6,905 nucleotides of DNA from SLFT01 sp964493075 (GTDB lineage: Bacteria > Hydrogenedentota > Hydrogenedentia > Hydrogenedentales > CAITNO01). Both the position numbers and the translations under genes were made by a program. Within the stretch, counting starts at the first letter, position 1. Each line of letters starts with the position of its first letter. This document shows positions 1-5,550 of this stretch, in pieces. The notes under the pieces are model-generated. The model was not told the DNA's origin. It did not search any database and saw nothing but the letters and a program-made list of their open reading frames with translations. The stretch spans positions 1 to 6,905 of the forward strand of contig CAZBNU010000216.1 in the NCBI GenBank assembly GCA_964493075.1, written 5' to 3'.

Positions 1-1618
1 TGTCCATGGGGAACAGTTTCTTGTGGCGCTCCTTATCCTCGACCCACCGGCTGGCCACCTGCGGCGTCAGTGAACTCGTCGCCCAGGTGTCGAAGACGTC
101 CGGGTCGCCCATGAACCCGTTGGGCTGGTTCCGCTGCGATTCGTCGTATCCGGGCGGCGGCTCGTCGAGGGGGTCCACCGGCAGGGCATTGACGTCCGGC
201 TGCAGCACTTCGTCGTAGAGGCAGTTGCCGTGTTCGTCCAGTTTGTACCAGACCGGGATGGGCACGCCGAAGAAGCGCTGGCGGCTCATGCACCAATCCT
301 GGTTCAGGCCTTCTACCCAATGCTCGTAGCGTTTCGCCATGAATCCGGGATGCCACTGAATCTTGCGGCCCTGTTCGAGGAGCGCGTCTTTCTTGTCCAT
401 AATCCGTCCATACCACTGGCGCGCCGGGATCAGTTCAAGGGGTCGATCGCCCTTTTCAAAAAACTTTACGGCATGGACAATGTCCTGTTTGGGACGGTCT
501 ATGACGCCCTCAGTATTTTCCGCAATCTCTACAATGGTCTTTTGCGCTTTTTTCGCGGACAGTCCGGCAATCTGTTCATACACGGCGTTGGCGGCGGCAG
601 GGTCAACACTCTCCCAGCCTGAAGCGCCATCATTCACCGCGCCAAAACGAATGGACAGCAGCGTGCCGTTCGCCGCCAGCACCTGACGGAGGGGCAGATC
701 ATATTGCAGCCACCACTCGACGTCGGTCTGGTCGCCGAAGGTACAGACCATGACCACGCCGGTGCCTTTTTCGGGATCGGCTTTTTCGTCTGCGATGATG
801 GGCACTGGCGCGGCAAACATGGGGGTGAGCGCCTGTTTGCCCACATACTTGCCGTAGCGTTCATCGTCGGGATGGACGACTACCGCCACACAGGCGGGCA
901 GCAATTCCGGGCGCGTGGTGGCAACGACCAGATATTCCTCGCTGTCCATAATGGGGAAGCGCAGGAAATGATACGCGCTCGGCATTTCCTTGTCGGTCAC
1001 TTCCGCTTGGGCAATGGCGGTCTGGAAATCCACATCCCACATCACGGGGCGGTTATCCTGGTAGACTTCGTTCTTCGCCAGCATATCCAGGAAACTTGCC
1101 TGGGACGTGCGGCGGCAATGCTCGTCAATAGTGGCGTATTCCAGCGACCAGTCGTAACTCAGCCCAAGGCGCGTCCACAGGTGACGAAAGGCATCCTCAT
1201 CCTCTTTTGTTACGACATCGCACAAGTCAATAAAATTCCTGCGGCTGATGGGCATGGGCACGCCCTTGCGTCCCCGTTCCGCTTTGAATTCCGGATTGTA
1301 GTGGACGGAAGGATCGCACTTGACGTTATACATATTCTGCACACGCCGTTCCGTGGGCAGGCCGTTATCGTCCCAGCCAATGGGGAAAAAGATATTCCTG
1401 CCGGTCATCCGCTGGTATCGGACAATGAAATCCTGATGAGAGTAACTGAACAAATGACCTACGTGCAGCGAACCACTAACGGTGGGCGGCGGCGTATCCA
1501 CCACGAAGGTTTCGTCCCTGCCGCGAGACGGGTCCCAGGCATAGAGGTTCTTTTCGCCCCACTGGTCTTTCCAGTGAGACTCGATATCGGCTGGCTGATA
1601 TTTTTTTGGAAATTCCAT
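1..1618 (-). CDS. valS: Valyl-tRNA synthetase, type 2 (archaeal/actinobacterial-like), N-terminal part
   Basis: This cytoplasmic class I aminoacyl-tRNA synthetase charges tRNA-Val with valine and edits mischarged threonine. The frame stays open from the ATG at 1618 to the left edge (539 complete codons; base 1 belongs to the next codon), so the C-terminal part, including the KMSKS loop and anticodon-binding domain, lies outside. Visible landmarks: DTPPPTVSGSLHVGH at residues 41-55 with the HIGH-type signature HVGH (52-55); GWDDNGLPTERRVQN (81-95); the CP1 editing domain with ATTRPELLPA (233-242) and GTGVVMVCTFGDQTD (285-299); MSRQRFFGVPIPVWY (444-458); and DVFDTWATSSLTPQ (507-520). The wording of these motifs, especially the DNGLPTERRVQN and CTFGD segments, matches the type 2 ValS group (archaea, actinobacteria and others) rather than the E. 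coli type. The start is supported by a purine-rich Shine-Dalgarno at 1623-1631. The gene is divergent from the membrane-protein gene at 2107. Identification is very secure; the type assignment is from memory of family motifs. Confidence 0.96.
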   Translation of the reverse strand, partial: MEFPKKYQPADIESHWKDQWGEKNLYAWDPSRGRDETFVVDTPPPTVSGSLHVGHLFSYSHQDFIVRYQRMTGRNIFFPIGWDDNGLPTERRVQNMYNVKCDPSVHYNPEFKAERGRKGVPMPISRRNFIDLCDVVTKEDEDAFRHLWTRLGLSYDWSLEYATIDEHCRRTSQASFLDMLAKNEVYQDNRPVMWDVDFQTAIAQAEVTDKEMPSAYHFLRFPIMDSEEYLVVATTRPELLPACVAVVVHPDDERYGKYVGKQALTPMFAAPVPIIADEKADPEKGTGVVMVCTFGDQTDVEWWLQYDLPLRQVLAANGTLLSIRFGAVNDGASGWESVDPAAANAVYEQIAGLSAKKAQKTIVEIAENTEGVIDRPKQDIVHAVKFFEKGDRPLELIPARQWYGRIMDKKDALLEQGRKIQWHPGFMAKRYEHWVEGLNQDWCMSRQRFFGVPIPVWYKLDEHGNCLYDEVLQPDVNALPVDPLDEPPPGYDESQRNQPNGFMGDPDVFDTWATSSLTPQVASRWVEDKERHKKLFPMD

Positions 1619-1622
1619 GATA

Positions 1623-1631
1623 CTTCTCCCT
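1623..1631 (-). promoter_or_regulatory. Ribosome binding site of valS
   Basis: The minus strand reads AGGGAGAAG, ending four bases before the ATG at 1618. This is a strong Shine-Dalgarno core (GGGAG about 7 bases from the start) and fixes the valS start. I could not pick a convincing -35/-10 pair upstream of it, and there is no T-box-like leader. Confidence 0.7.
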
Positions 1632-1732
1632 GATAGTGCTTGTTATTGAAAAATTATTGATGATTGTCTATGAAATTACATTTCGTTGTCACAAGGTTCT
1701 GTTTCGTATATGTGTATGCTATGCTGCGCCAG

Positions 1733-1751
1733 CGCGAAATACAATTTCGCG
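1733..1751. repeat. Short perfect palindrome, 8-bp stem with 3-base loop
   Basis: CGCGAAAT, loop ACA, then ATTTCGCG: a perfect 8-bp inverted repeat in the valS/membrane-protein intergenic region. Only nine bases separate it from a second, longer hairpin of the same design. No T-run follows on either strand, so it does not look like an intrinsic terminator. Confidence 0.75.
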
Positions 1752-1759
1752 AACAAGTG

Positions 1760-1784
1760 CGTTCCAAAATTCAATTTTGGAACG
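1760..1784. repeat. Perfect palindrome, 11-bp stem with 3-base loop
   Basis: CGTTCCAAAAT, loop TCA, then ATTTTGGAACG: a perfect 11-bp inverted repeat directly after the 8-bp hairpin at 1733-1751. Both have a trinucleotide loop ending in CA and an AT-rich apex, so the pair looks like one mobile or structured unit. There is no T-run, so termination is unlikely. It could be a dispersed intergenic repeat or a protein-binding site. Confidence 0.8.
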
Positions 1785-1793
1785 AGCCGGTAG

Positions 1794-1849
1794 GGGTGAT
1801 GGGCATGCGCCGTTTTTTCGGGGCCGTAACGAGGACCCTGTCATCACCC
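1794..1849. repeat. Inverted repeat with 8-bp arms around a GC-rich core
   Basis: GGGTGATG at 1794-1801 pairs exactly with CATCACCC at 1842-1849. The 40-base interior contains GCATGC and a T-run (TTTTTT at about 1813-1818). It follows the two hairpins at 1733-1784 within ten bases and is probably part of the same composite element. An 8-bp match alone could be chance; the position next to two perfect palindromes makes it more believable. Confidence 0.45.
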
Positions 1850-1956
1850 AGATTCAACCTTTCGCGCAATTTAGTCATGATTTGCCTTTATGTAAAAAAA
1901 GATAACGTCCCCTTGACACTGTAAGTCTATTCATACGCCCGGCACAATTCAAGTTT

Positions 1957-1986
1957 CGGTATCGGTATCGAAATCGGAATCGGCAT
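1957..1986. repeat. Degenerate hexamer tandem array (consensus CGNNAT, five units)
   Basis: Five consecutive six-base units occur here: CGGTAT twice, then CGAAAT, CGGAAT and CGGCAT. The C, G, A and T at unit positions 1, 2, 5 and 6 never vary, whereas positions 3 and 4 do. The array is non-coding and lies about 120 bases upstream of the membrane-protein gene, before its likely promoter. Function is unknown; it may be a simple-sequence remnant. Confidence 0.6.
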
Positions 1987-2056
1987 GACGGTGGCGGAGT
2001 CTCTCGTAAATAAGATGTGATTACCCTGTCCACCTCACCGCCGGCCAGCGCCGGGT

Positions 2057-2085
2057 TTGCCAGTGTGCCTGTAATCGGGTATACT
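2057..2085 (+). promoter_or_regulatory. Predicted sigma-70-type promoter of the PspC-like membrane protein gene
   Basis: TTGCCA (2057-2062) and TATACT (2080-2085) are separated by exactly 17 bases, which fits the housekeeping consensus. Transcription would begin near 2092, leaving a leader of only about 15 bases that carries the Shine-Dalgarno AGGGAA (2096-2101) five bases before the ATG at 2107. Confidence 0.5.
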
Positions 2086-2106
2086 TAAGCAAAACAGGGA
2101 AGCAAG

Positions 2107-3036
2107 ATGGAACTGACAGAAAAACAGAATCTTTATATAACACGATACCTGCGGTCTGTGTCGGACGCTCTGGCGGGTCGCCTTACGGAGAAGCAGTGCG
2201 AACGGGCCATGGCGCGTTTGCAATCGCGCATACAAAGCCAGATCACTGGACTAAACAAGGCGCGTCCTGATGACACCGATGTGCTGGATATTGTGCGCAA
2301 ATTGGGTTCGGCGGAGAGCCAGGCCGACGTGTTGGTGCGGGTCTGGGGCAGTGGCGATGCCGCAACCGAACTCGCCGACGTGGCAGCGCCCCTTTCTCCG
2401 GCGACGAACGGTGAAAACACATCTACAGGGAAAACAACGGCGGCCGCAAAACCTGTATTCAGTCAACCTGCCGCCATTGCGCCGCCCGCTGCGGTGTGGC
2501 TTGGGGTATTGGCGTGGTGCGCGGCACAATGGGATTTGCCAGCATGGGCGCTGCGTACACTGGCAGTGTTCGTGGGTTTGGTCACCCTGCCCGTTGCACT
2601 GCTGGTATATACGATCGCATTTTTCTGGTTGCGCATGGGCGGCAAACAGGTATCGCAGGCACCGCTCCATCCCCTGCGCATGGTTTTTCGACCATTACTG
2701 ACAGGATTGCTGATCGGCGTCATTCATTTCTGTGGTGTCTACGCCATCAAAGGCGTGTACATTGTCCACGACACCTGGCTCAAACGCGACATGCCGGACA
2801 TGTCGGAATGGGCATGGTTCGAAACCGAAGCAGGACGCATGTTTTTCTGGATGCTCTTTCTGCTGCTTCCGCTGGCATTGTTCAGCGCCATGCCGCTGGC
2901 CAACGCCTGGGACTACAGCCTGAAACGGCTTAACCAGGCCTGTGTCGCCCTCTATGCCATCGTGGTTTCCTTCGGCATCGCCTCCTTCGTCACCGGCCTT
3001 ATTCTCGCCTTTGTGCGCGAATTCACCGGTCAGTAA
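2107..3036 (+). CDS. Multi-pass inner-membrane protein with HAAS-like N-terminus and PspC-like domain
   Basis: The 309-residue protein has two parts. Residues 1-82 are soluble and helical (YLRSVSDALAGRL at 14-26; a pattern of regularly spaced Arg and Leu; then DVLDIVRKLGSAESQADVLV at 58-77). This resembles the HAAS / DUF1700-type N-terminal domain that precedes membrane segments in signalling and permease-like proteins. A low-complexity Ala/Thr/Pro linker (about 84-127) follows. Residues 130-176 match the PspC pattern: GVLAWCAAQWDLPAWALRTL, then a hydrophobic helix ending in YTIAFFWLRM. Three more hydrophobic helices lie at about 197-220, 244-267 and 277-304, giving about five membrane passes. 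PspC proteins sense or transmit envelope stress in the phage-shock response, but no pspA or pspB is adjacent, so that role is inference. A Shine-Dalgarno (AGGGAA) and promoter support the start. It is a single-gene unit, convergent with the DUF1080 gene. Confidence 0.85.
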   Translation: MELTEKQNLYITRYLRSVSDALAGRLTEKQCERAMARLQSRIQSQITGLNKARPDDTDVLDIVRKLGSAESQADVLVRVWGSGDAATELADVAAPLSPATNGENTSTGKTTAAAKPVFSQPAAIAPPAAVWLGVLAWCAAQWDLPAWALRTLAVFVGLVTLPVALLVYTIAFFWLRMGGKQVSQAPLHPLRMVFRPLLTGLLIGVIHFCGVYAIKGVYIVHDTWLKRDMPDMSEWAWFETEAGRMFFWMLFLLLPLALFSAMPLANAWDYSLKRLNQACVALYAIVVSFGIASFVTGLILAFVREFTGQ

Positions 3037-3096
3037 CCAAAGTCTTCAACTAACGCGGGTATTATCCGCAACCCTATCAAACAAGGGATTTGTATT

Positions 3097-3187
3097 TTCG
3101 TAGGCGTACCTTCCCAAGTGCGCCATCTTTCAATTATAGACGCCTGTTGCACTCATTTTGGCGCACCTGGGAAGGTACGCCTACGAA
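3097..3187. repeat. Long inverted repeat (29-bp arms, one mismatch) with palindromic arms; REP/BIME- or MITE-like
   Basis: The left arm 3097-3125 and right arm 3159-3187 are reverse complements with one A/C mismatch (3117 against 3167), around a 33-base AT-richer loop. Each arm also folds on itself: the right arm holds GGCGCACC and GGTACGCC around TGGGAA (7 Watson-Crick pairs plus one G-T), and the left arm holds the equivalent with one mismatch at the apex. Two small hairpins in inverted orientation are the layout of a bacterial interspersed mosaic (REP doublet) or a small MITE. It occupies most of the gap between two convergent genes. No target-site duplication is obvious. Confidence 0.8.
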
Positions 3188-3195
3188 GACTTTTT
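3097..3195 (+). terminator. Probable intrinsic terminator for the PspC-like gene
   Basis: The long hairpin at 3097-3187 is followed on the plus strand by three bases and then five T (3191-3195), 60 bases past the stop codon at 3036. On the minus strand the hairpin is followed by a run of A in the transcript, so it should favour termination of the plus-strand gene only. The 33-base loop is larger than usual, but the nested hairpin of the right arm could also serve as the stem. Confidence 0.5.
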
Positions 3196-3215
3196 GATTT
3201 AGTCGCAGCTTCCCG

Positions 3216-4085
3216 TCAGTCTTCCAGTTCCCGCACCCAGATATTCCTGAACAGAACCGGATTGCCGTGATCCTGTAATTGGATGGGGCCCTTGTCGCCG
3301 TGGGGAACATAGTTGGTTATGGAGTGGGAACCGCGCCAGCCGGTACCGCCGGAAAGCTCGCAGTGATCGTGGATAAGTACGCCATTGTGAAGCACTGTAA
3401 AGGTGGCGCGTTTGACGACCTTGTCGCCGTCAAAGACGGGGCGATGGAAGATGATGTCATACGTCTGCCATTGGCCCGGCTTGCGTGATGCATTGACCAG
3501 CGGTTTCTTGCGTCCGTAAAGCGCACCGGCCTGACCGTCGGGATAGGTAGTGTTTTCATAAGAGTCCAGCACCTGGATTTCATATTGACCCATGAGGAAC
3601 ACGCCGCTGTTGCCCCGTCCCTGGCCTTCGCCTTCGGGCTTTCTGGGCGTGGCAAATTCAATATGGAGCTGGCAGGAGCCAAACTCCTGAATGGTCTGAA
3701 TCATGCCGGAGTCCTTTGTGGGGCACATGGCTCTGCCTTTGACAATCCATTTGCTCGGTTCGCCGGGCGTCGTGGATGTCCAGTTCGACAGGTCCTTGCC
3801 GTCGAAGAGTACGATGGCATCCGAAGGCGCTTTGCCGGGAGCGCCCTGGGTGCTTGCCGTGCCCGGCGTTACAACCGTCGGCTGGGGCTGTTTCGCGGGA
3901 TCCGTTTCATGGACCATGATGCCGTCAATGGTCATGTAGTCCACCGTCTCTTCCTCACCCTTGTCATTGACTATCTTTTCCGTCCACTCCTTGATTACAG
4001 GCGTATCAAAATCCGCGAAAGCACCGAATGTCAGGGTGGCCAGAAACATAACGCACAAAACCGACAGCACATTCTTCATATTCAT
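3216..4085 (-). CDS. Secreted 3-keto-disaccharide hydrolase (DUF1080) family protein
   Basis: The 289-residue exported protein has a Sec signal peptide (MNMKN, then a hydrophobic core at 6-22, cleavage expected after AFA at 22-24). There is no lipobox, because Leu precedes Cys11. Residues 25-88 are a linker-like extension: an acidic stretch, then Pro/Thr-rich sequence from 63 to 87. The DUF1080 concanavalin-like beta-sandwich starts at VLFDGKDLSNWTS (92-104) and shows GRGNSGVFLMGQYEIQVLDS (156-175), PLVNASRKPGQWQTYDIIFH (195-214) and GPIQLQDHGNPVLFRNIWVR (266-285). Family members (PF06439) bind or hydrolyse 3-keto-glycosides or related glycans outside the cytoplasm. The substrate here is unknown, and some members may only bind sugar. 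The ATG at 4085 is preferred because GAAGGAA lies eight bases upstream (4094-4100); Met3 is a poorer alternative. It is a single gene, convergent with the PspC-like gene. Confidence 0.93.
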   Translation of the reverse strand: MNMKNVLSVLCVMFLATLTFGAFADFDTPVIKEWTEKIVNDKGEEETVDYMTIDGIMVHETDPAKQPQPTVVTPGTASTQGAPGKAPSDAIVLFDGKDLSNWTSTTPGEPSKWIVKGRAMCPTKDSGMIQTIQEFGSCQLHIEFATPRKPEGEGQGRGNSGVFLMGQYEIQVLDSYENTTYPDGQAGALYGRKKPLVNASRKPGQWQTYDIIFHRPVFDGDKVVKRATFTVLHNGVLIHDHCELSGGTGWRGSHSITNYVPHGDKGPIQLQDHGNPVLFRNIWVRELED

Positions 4086-4484
4086 ATCAAGTGTTCCTTC
4101 AAATAGGGGTGATGGGTTTCAAAAGGTTGCCGGTAAATCGTAACACTTTCCGCATCGAATACGCCAATATCCGGACGCTGTAACAGAAAAGGATCCCTGC
4201 ATTCCAATATTACTCACGCAAAGACGTAATGCCGCAAAGGAATTTCTTGGTTATCATTGATAAAAACGATGAACAGGGATTGAGTAAACAAAGACACCCT
4301 GAAACGAACGCGCTTCTAAATGCAAAGAAAGAGAGATTCCGTGGTTTGTCTTAGTATCCTACGATTCCTGTTCTGGCCGATTGTGAAAGATGCGTTTTGT
4401 GGTAGAATTGCAATAGGTGTATACTTCCGGTATTATTGACTTGTTCTTGTATTTGTAATTCTAACTGAAAAGGAGTCATTGGCT
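4086..4484. other. Intergenic region between divergent genes, no gene seen
   Basis: This AT-richer 399-base gap separates the DUF1080 gene (minus) from the prepilin gene (plus). No convincing ORF or RNA gene is visible. It contains the DUF1080 ribosome binding site at its left end, a stretch with two CGCAAAG words (about 4217-4239) that may be a remnant of a CGCAAAGA-type simple repeat, a 13-base palindrome TTATCATTGATAA (4251-4263) that could be an operator, and the prepilin promoter at its right end. Confidence 0.6.
4397..4425 (+). promoter_or_regulatory. Predicted sigma-70-type promoter of the prepilin-like gene
   Basis: TTGTGG (4397-4402) and TATACT (4420-4425) are 17 bases apart. The -10 hexamer and spacing are identical to those predicted upstream of the gene at 2107. 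The leader would be about 50 bases. The -35 is weak (TTG conserved only), so this is a moderate prediction. Confidence 0.4.
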
Positions 4485-5420
4485 ATGAAACGTAGAGGTT
4501 TTACACTGATTGAACTGCTGGTAGTGATTGCTATCATCGGTATCCTGGCAGCGATATTGTTGCCAGCTCTTGCCCGCGCCCGCGAGGCGGCGCGCCGTTC
4601 CAGCTGCGCCAACAACCTCAAGCAAATGGGACTATCCTTCAAGATGTACGCCAACGAATCGTCAGGCGAACGGTTCCCGCCCAACAGATTCCGGAGAGAC
4701 CTGAACAATAACTGCAGGCCCGGCCGGGTCACCTTTGGCGTCAGCTGGCAGGGTGAATGCCTTTATCCCGAATACCTGAATGACACTGCCGTAATGGTGT
4801 GTCCCTCAGACGCGGACGGTGATCAGGCATTGACCGGCGGTCGCTGGCTTTGTAATGACCAGGACCCCTCTCTGGGCATTTGCGCCTGCAAGATAGACGA
4901 CTTATCCTATGCATATTTTGGATGGGCAATGGACACGTCCTACTATCTTGCTGCGGGCGTTGATGAAAATGACCCCAATTTCCCGGTGGGTGATGCGGCC
5001 CTCACTTCCCATTTTGACAGCGGATTTGTAAATTCTTTGGTTACAGCGTTGATGCCGCTTATTGCCTATGACGGACAATCCACGCCCGAAGCATTCACTG
5101 CGGCTGCAGGCGCCCTGGACAACGACCTCAAAGTTGAAGGTCACAGTACCTTGGGAAATTTTACCGTATACCGCCTGCGTGAAGGCGTAGAGCGCTTCTT
5201 CATTACAGACATCAACAATCCCGGCGCATCCGCCCAGGCACAAAGCAGCATTACCGTACAATACGACATTGCCACCTCTACGGTGTCAAACTTCAACCAT
5301 ATCCCTGGTGGCGCCAATGTGTTGTACATGGATGGCCACGTGTCGTTTGTCCGTTACCCCACAGTACATCCCGTCAATCGCGCATTCATTAGCTTGATTG
5401 ACACGGTCAAGAACATGTAA
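4485..5420 (+). CDS. Prepilin-type N-terminal cleavage/methylation protein, DUF1559-like with H-X(n)-DG C-terminus
   Basis: This 311-residue type IV pilin/pseudopilin-like protein opens with the class III signal MKRRG|FTLIELLVV: cleavage after Gly5 by a prepilin peptidase, Phe6 as the methylated residue and Glu10 as the Glu+5. A hydrophobic helix to about residue 27 follows, then LLPALARAREAARR, typical of planctomycete-type DUF1559 proteins. NNLKQMGLSFKMYANES (43-59) and VMVCPSD (103-109) are also family hallmarks. The C-terminus carries NHIPGGANVLYMDGHV (271-286), the processing-associated H-X9-DG motif, here with ten residues between His272 and Asp283. Six cysteines (77, 92, 106, 123, 133, 135) cluster in the variable globular part and could form disulfides. 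These proteins are thought to be exported to the envelope; most have no known role. The ATG at 4485 is chosen over TTG at 4479 because AAGGAG (4470-4475) is nine bases from the ATG but only three from the TTG. No secretion genes are adjacent. Confidence 0.94.
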   Translation: MKRRGFTLIELLVVIAIIGILAAILLPALARAREAARRSSCANNLKQMGLSFKMYANESSGERFPPNRFRRDLNNNCRPGRVTFGVSWQGECLYPEYLNDTAVMVCPSDADGDQALTGGRWLCNDQDPSLGICACKIDDLSYAYFGWAMDTSYYLAAGVDENDPNFPVGDAALTSHFDSGFVNSLVTALMPLIAYDGQSTPEAFTAAAGALDNDLKVEGHSTLGNFTVYRLREGVERFFITDINNPGASAQAQSSITVQYDIATSTVSNFNHIPGGANVLYMDGHVSFVRYPTVHPVNRAFISLIDTVKNM

Positions 5421-5448
5421 AGAAATCACGGAATAACTCAGTTCTGTA

Positions 5449-5476
5449 GGCTGGGTGAAGCGTAGCGAAACCCACC
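5449..5476. repeat. TGGGT...ACCCA interspersed palindromic repeat
   Basis: Just after the prepilin stop codon, TGGGT (5452-5456) and ACCCA (5470-5474) flank the core GAAGCGTAGCGAA. This wording (GGNTGGGTGAAGCG followed by AGCGAAACCCACC) resembles a family of short palindromic repeats that I recall from intergenic regions of many unrelated bacteria. It is non-coding and lies between convergent genes. Confidence 0.5.
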
Positions 5477-5492
5477 TTTGTTGTTGTGTGTG

Positions 5493-5532
5493 AAAAAGAC
5501 CGGGTTGCCTGATGTTTCAGGCAACCCGGTCT
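5493..5532 (-). terminator. Strong intrinsic terminator of the floA operon
   Basis: A perfect 16-bp stem (5497-5512 with 5517-5532) closes a four-base loop (TGTT on the plus strand). On the minus strand it ends in a run of five T (5497-5493, the first of which pairs in the stem), the classic Rho-independent arrangement, 19 bases beyond the stop codon of the proline-rich protein. On the plus strand it is followed only by GTCGTTT, so it may act weakly for the convergent prepilin gene. Confidence 0.88.
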
Positions 5533-5550
5533 GTCGTTTACAGTAGCCTA

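Noticed and set aside
704..1633. A 309-codon open frame on the plus strand.
   Set aside because: It is antisense to valS, whose conserved motifs are clear on the minus strand; the translation resembles nothing and has no ribosome binding site.
1619..1732. Possible T-box riboswitch leader for valS.
   Set aside because: No T-box consensus, specifier loop or antiterminator/terminator pair is visible on the minus strand before the start.
1791..1803. A 13-base word TAGGGGTGATGGG that recurs at 4104-4116.
   Set aside because: A single exact 13-mer pair in about 7 kb is compatible with chance, and the flanks do not match.
1636..1924. Two overlapping plus-strand open frames of 86-89 codons in the intergenic region.
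   Set aside because: They run through the palindromic repeats in two frames, show no protein-like composition and lack a Shine-Dalgarno.
3585..4106. A 173-codon open frame on the plus strand.
   Set aside because: It is antisense to the DUF1080 gene and explained by that gene's codon usage.
4214..4240. CGCAAAG words that look like a CGCAAAGA-type simple repeat or a short CRISPR-like array.
   Set aside because: There are only two imperfect copies, with no regular spacing and no cas genes.
4479..4484. TTG as an alternative start two codons upstream for the prepilin-like gene.
   Set aside because: It lies only three bases from the Shine-Dalgarno, and the canonical prepilin leader MKRRG begins at the ATG at 4485.
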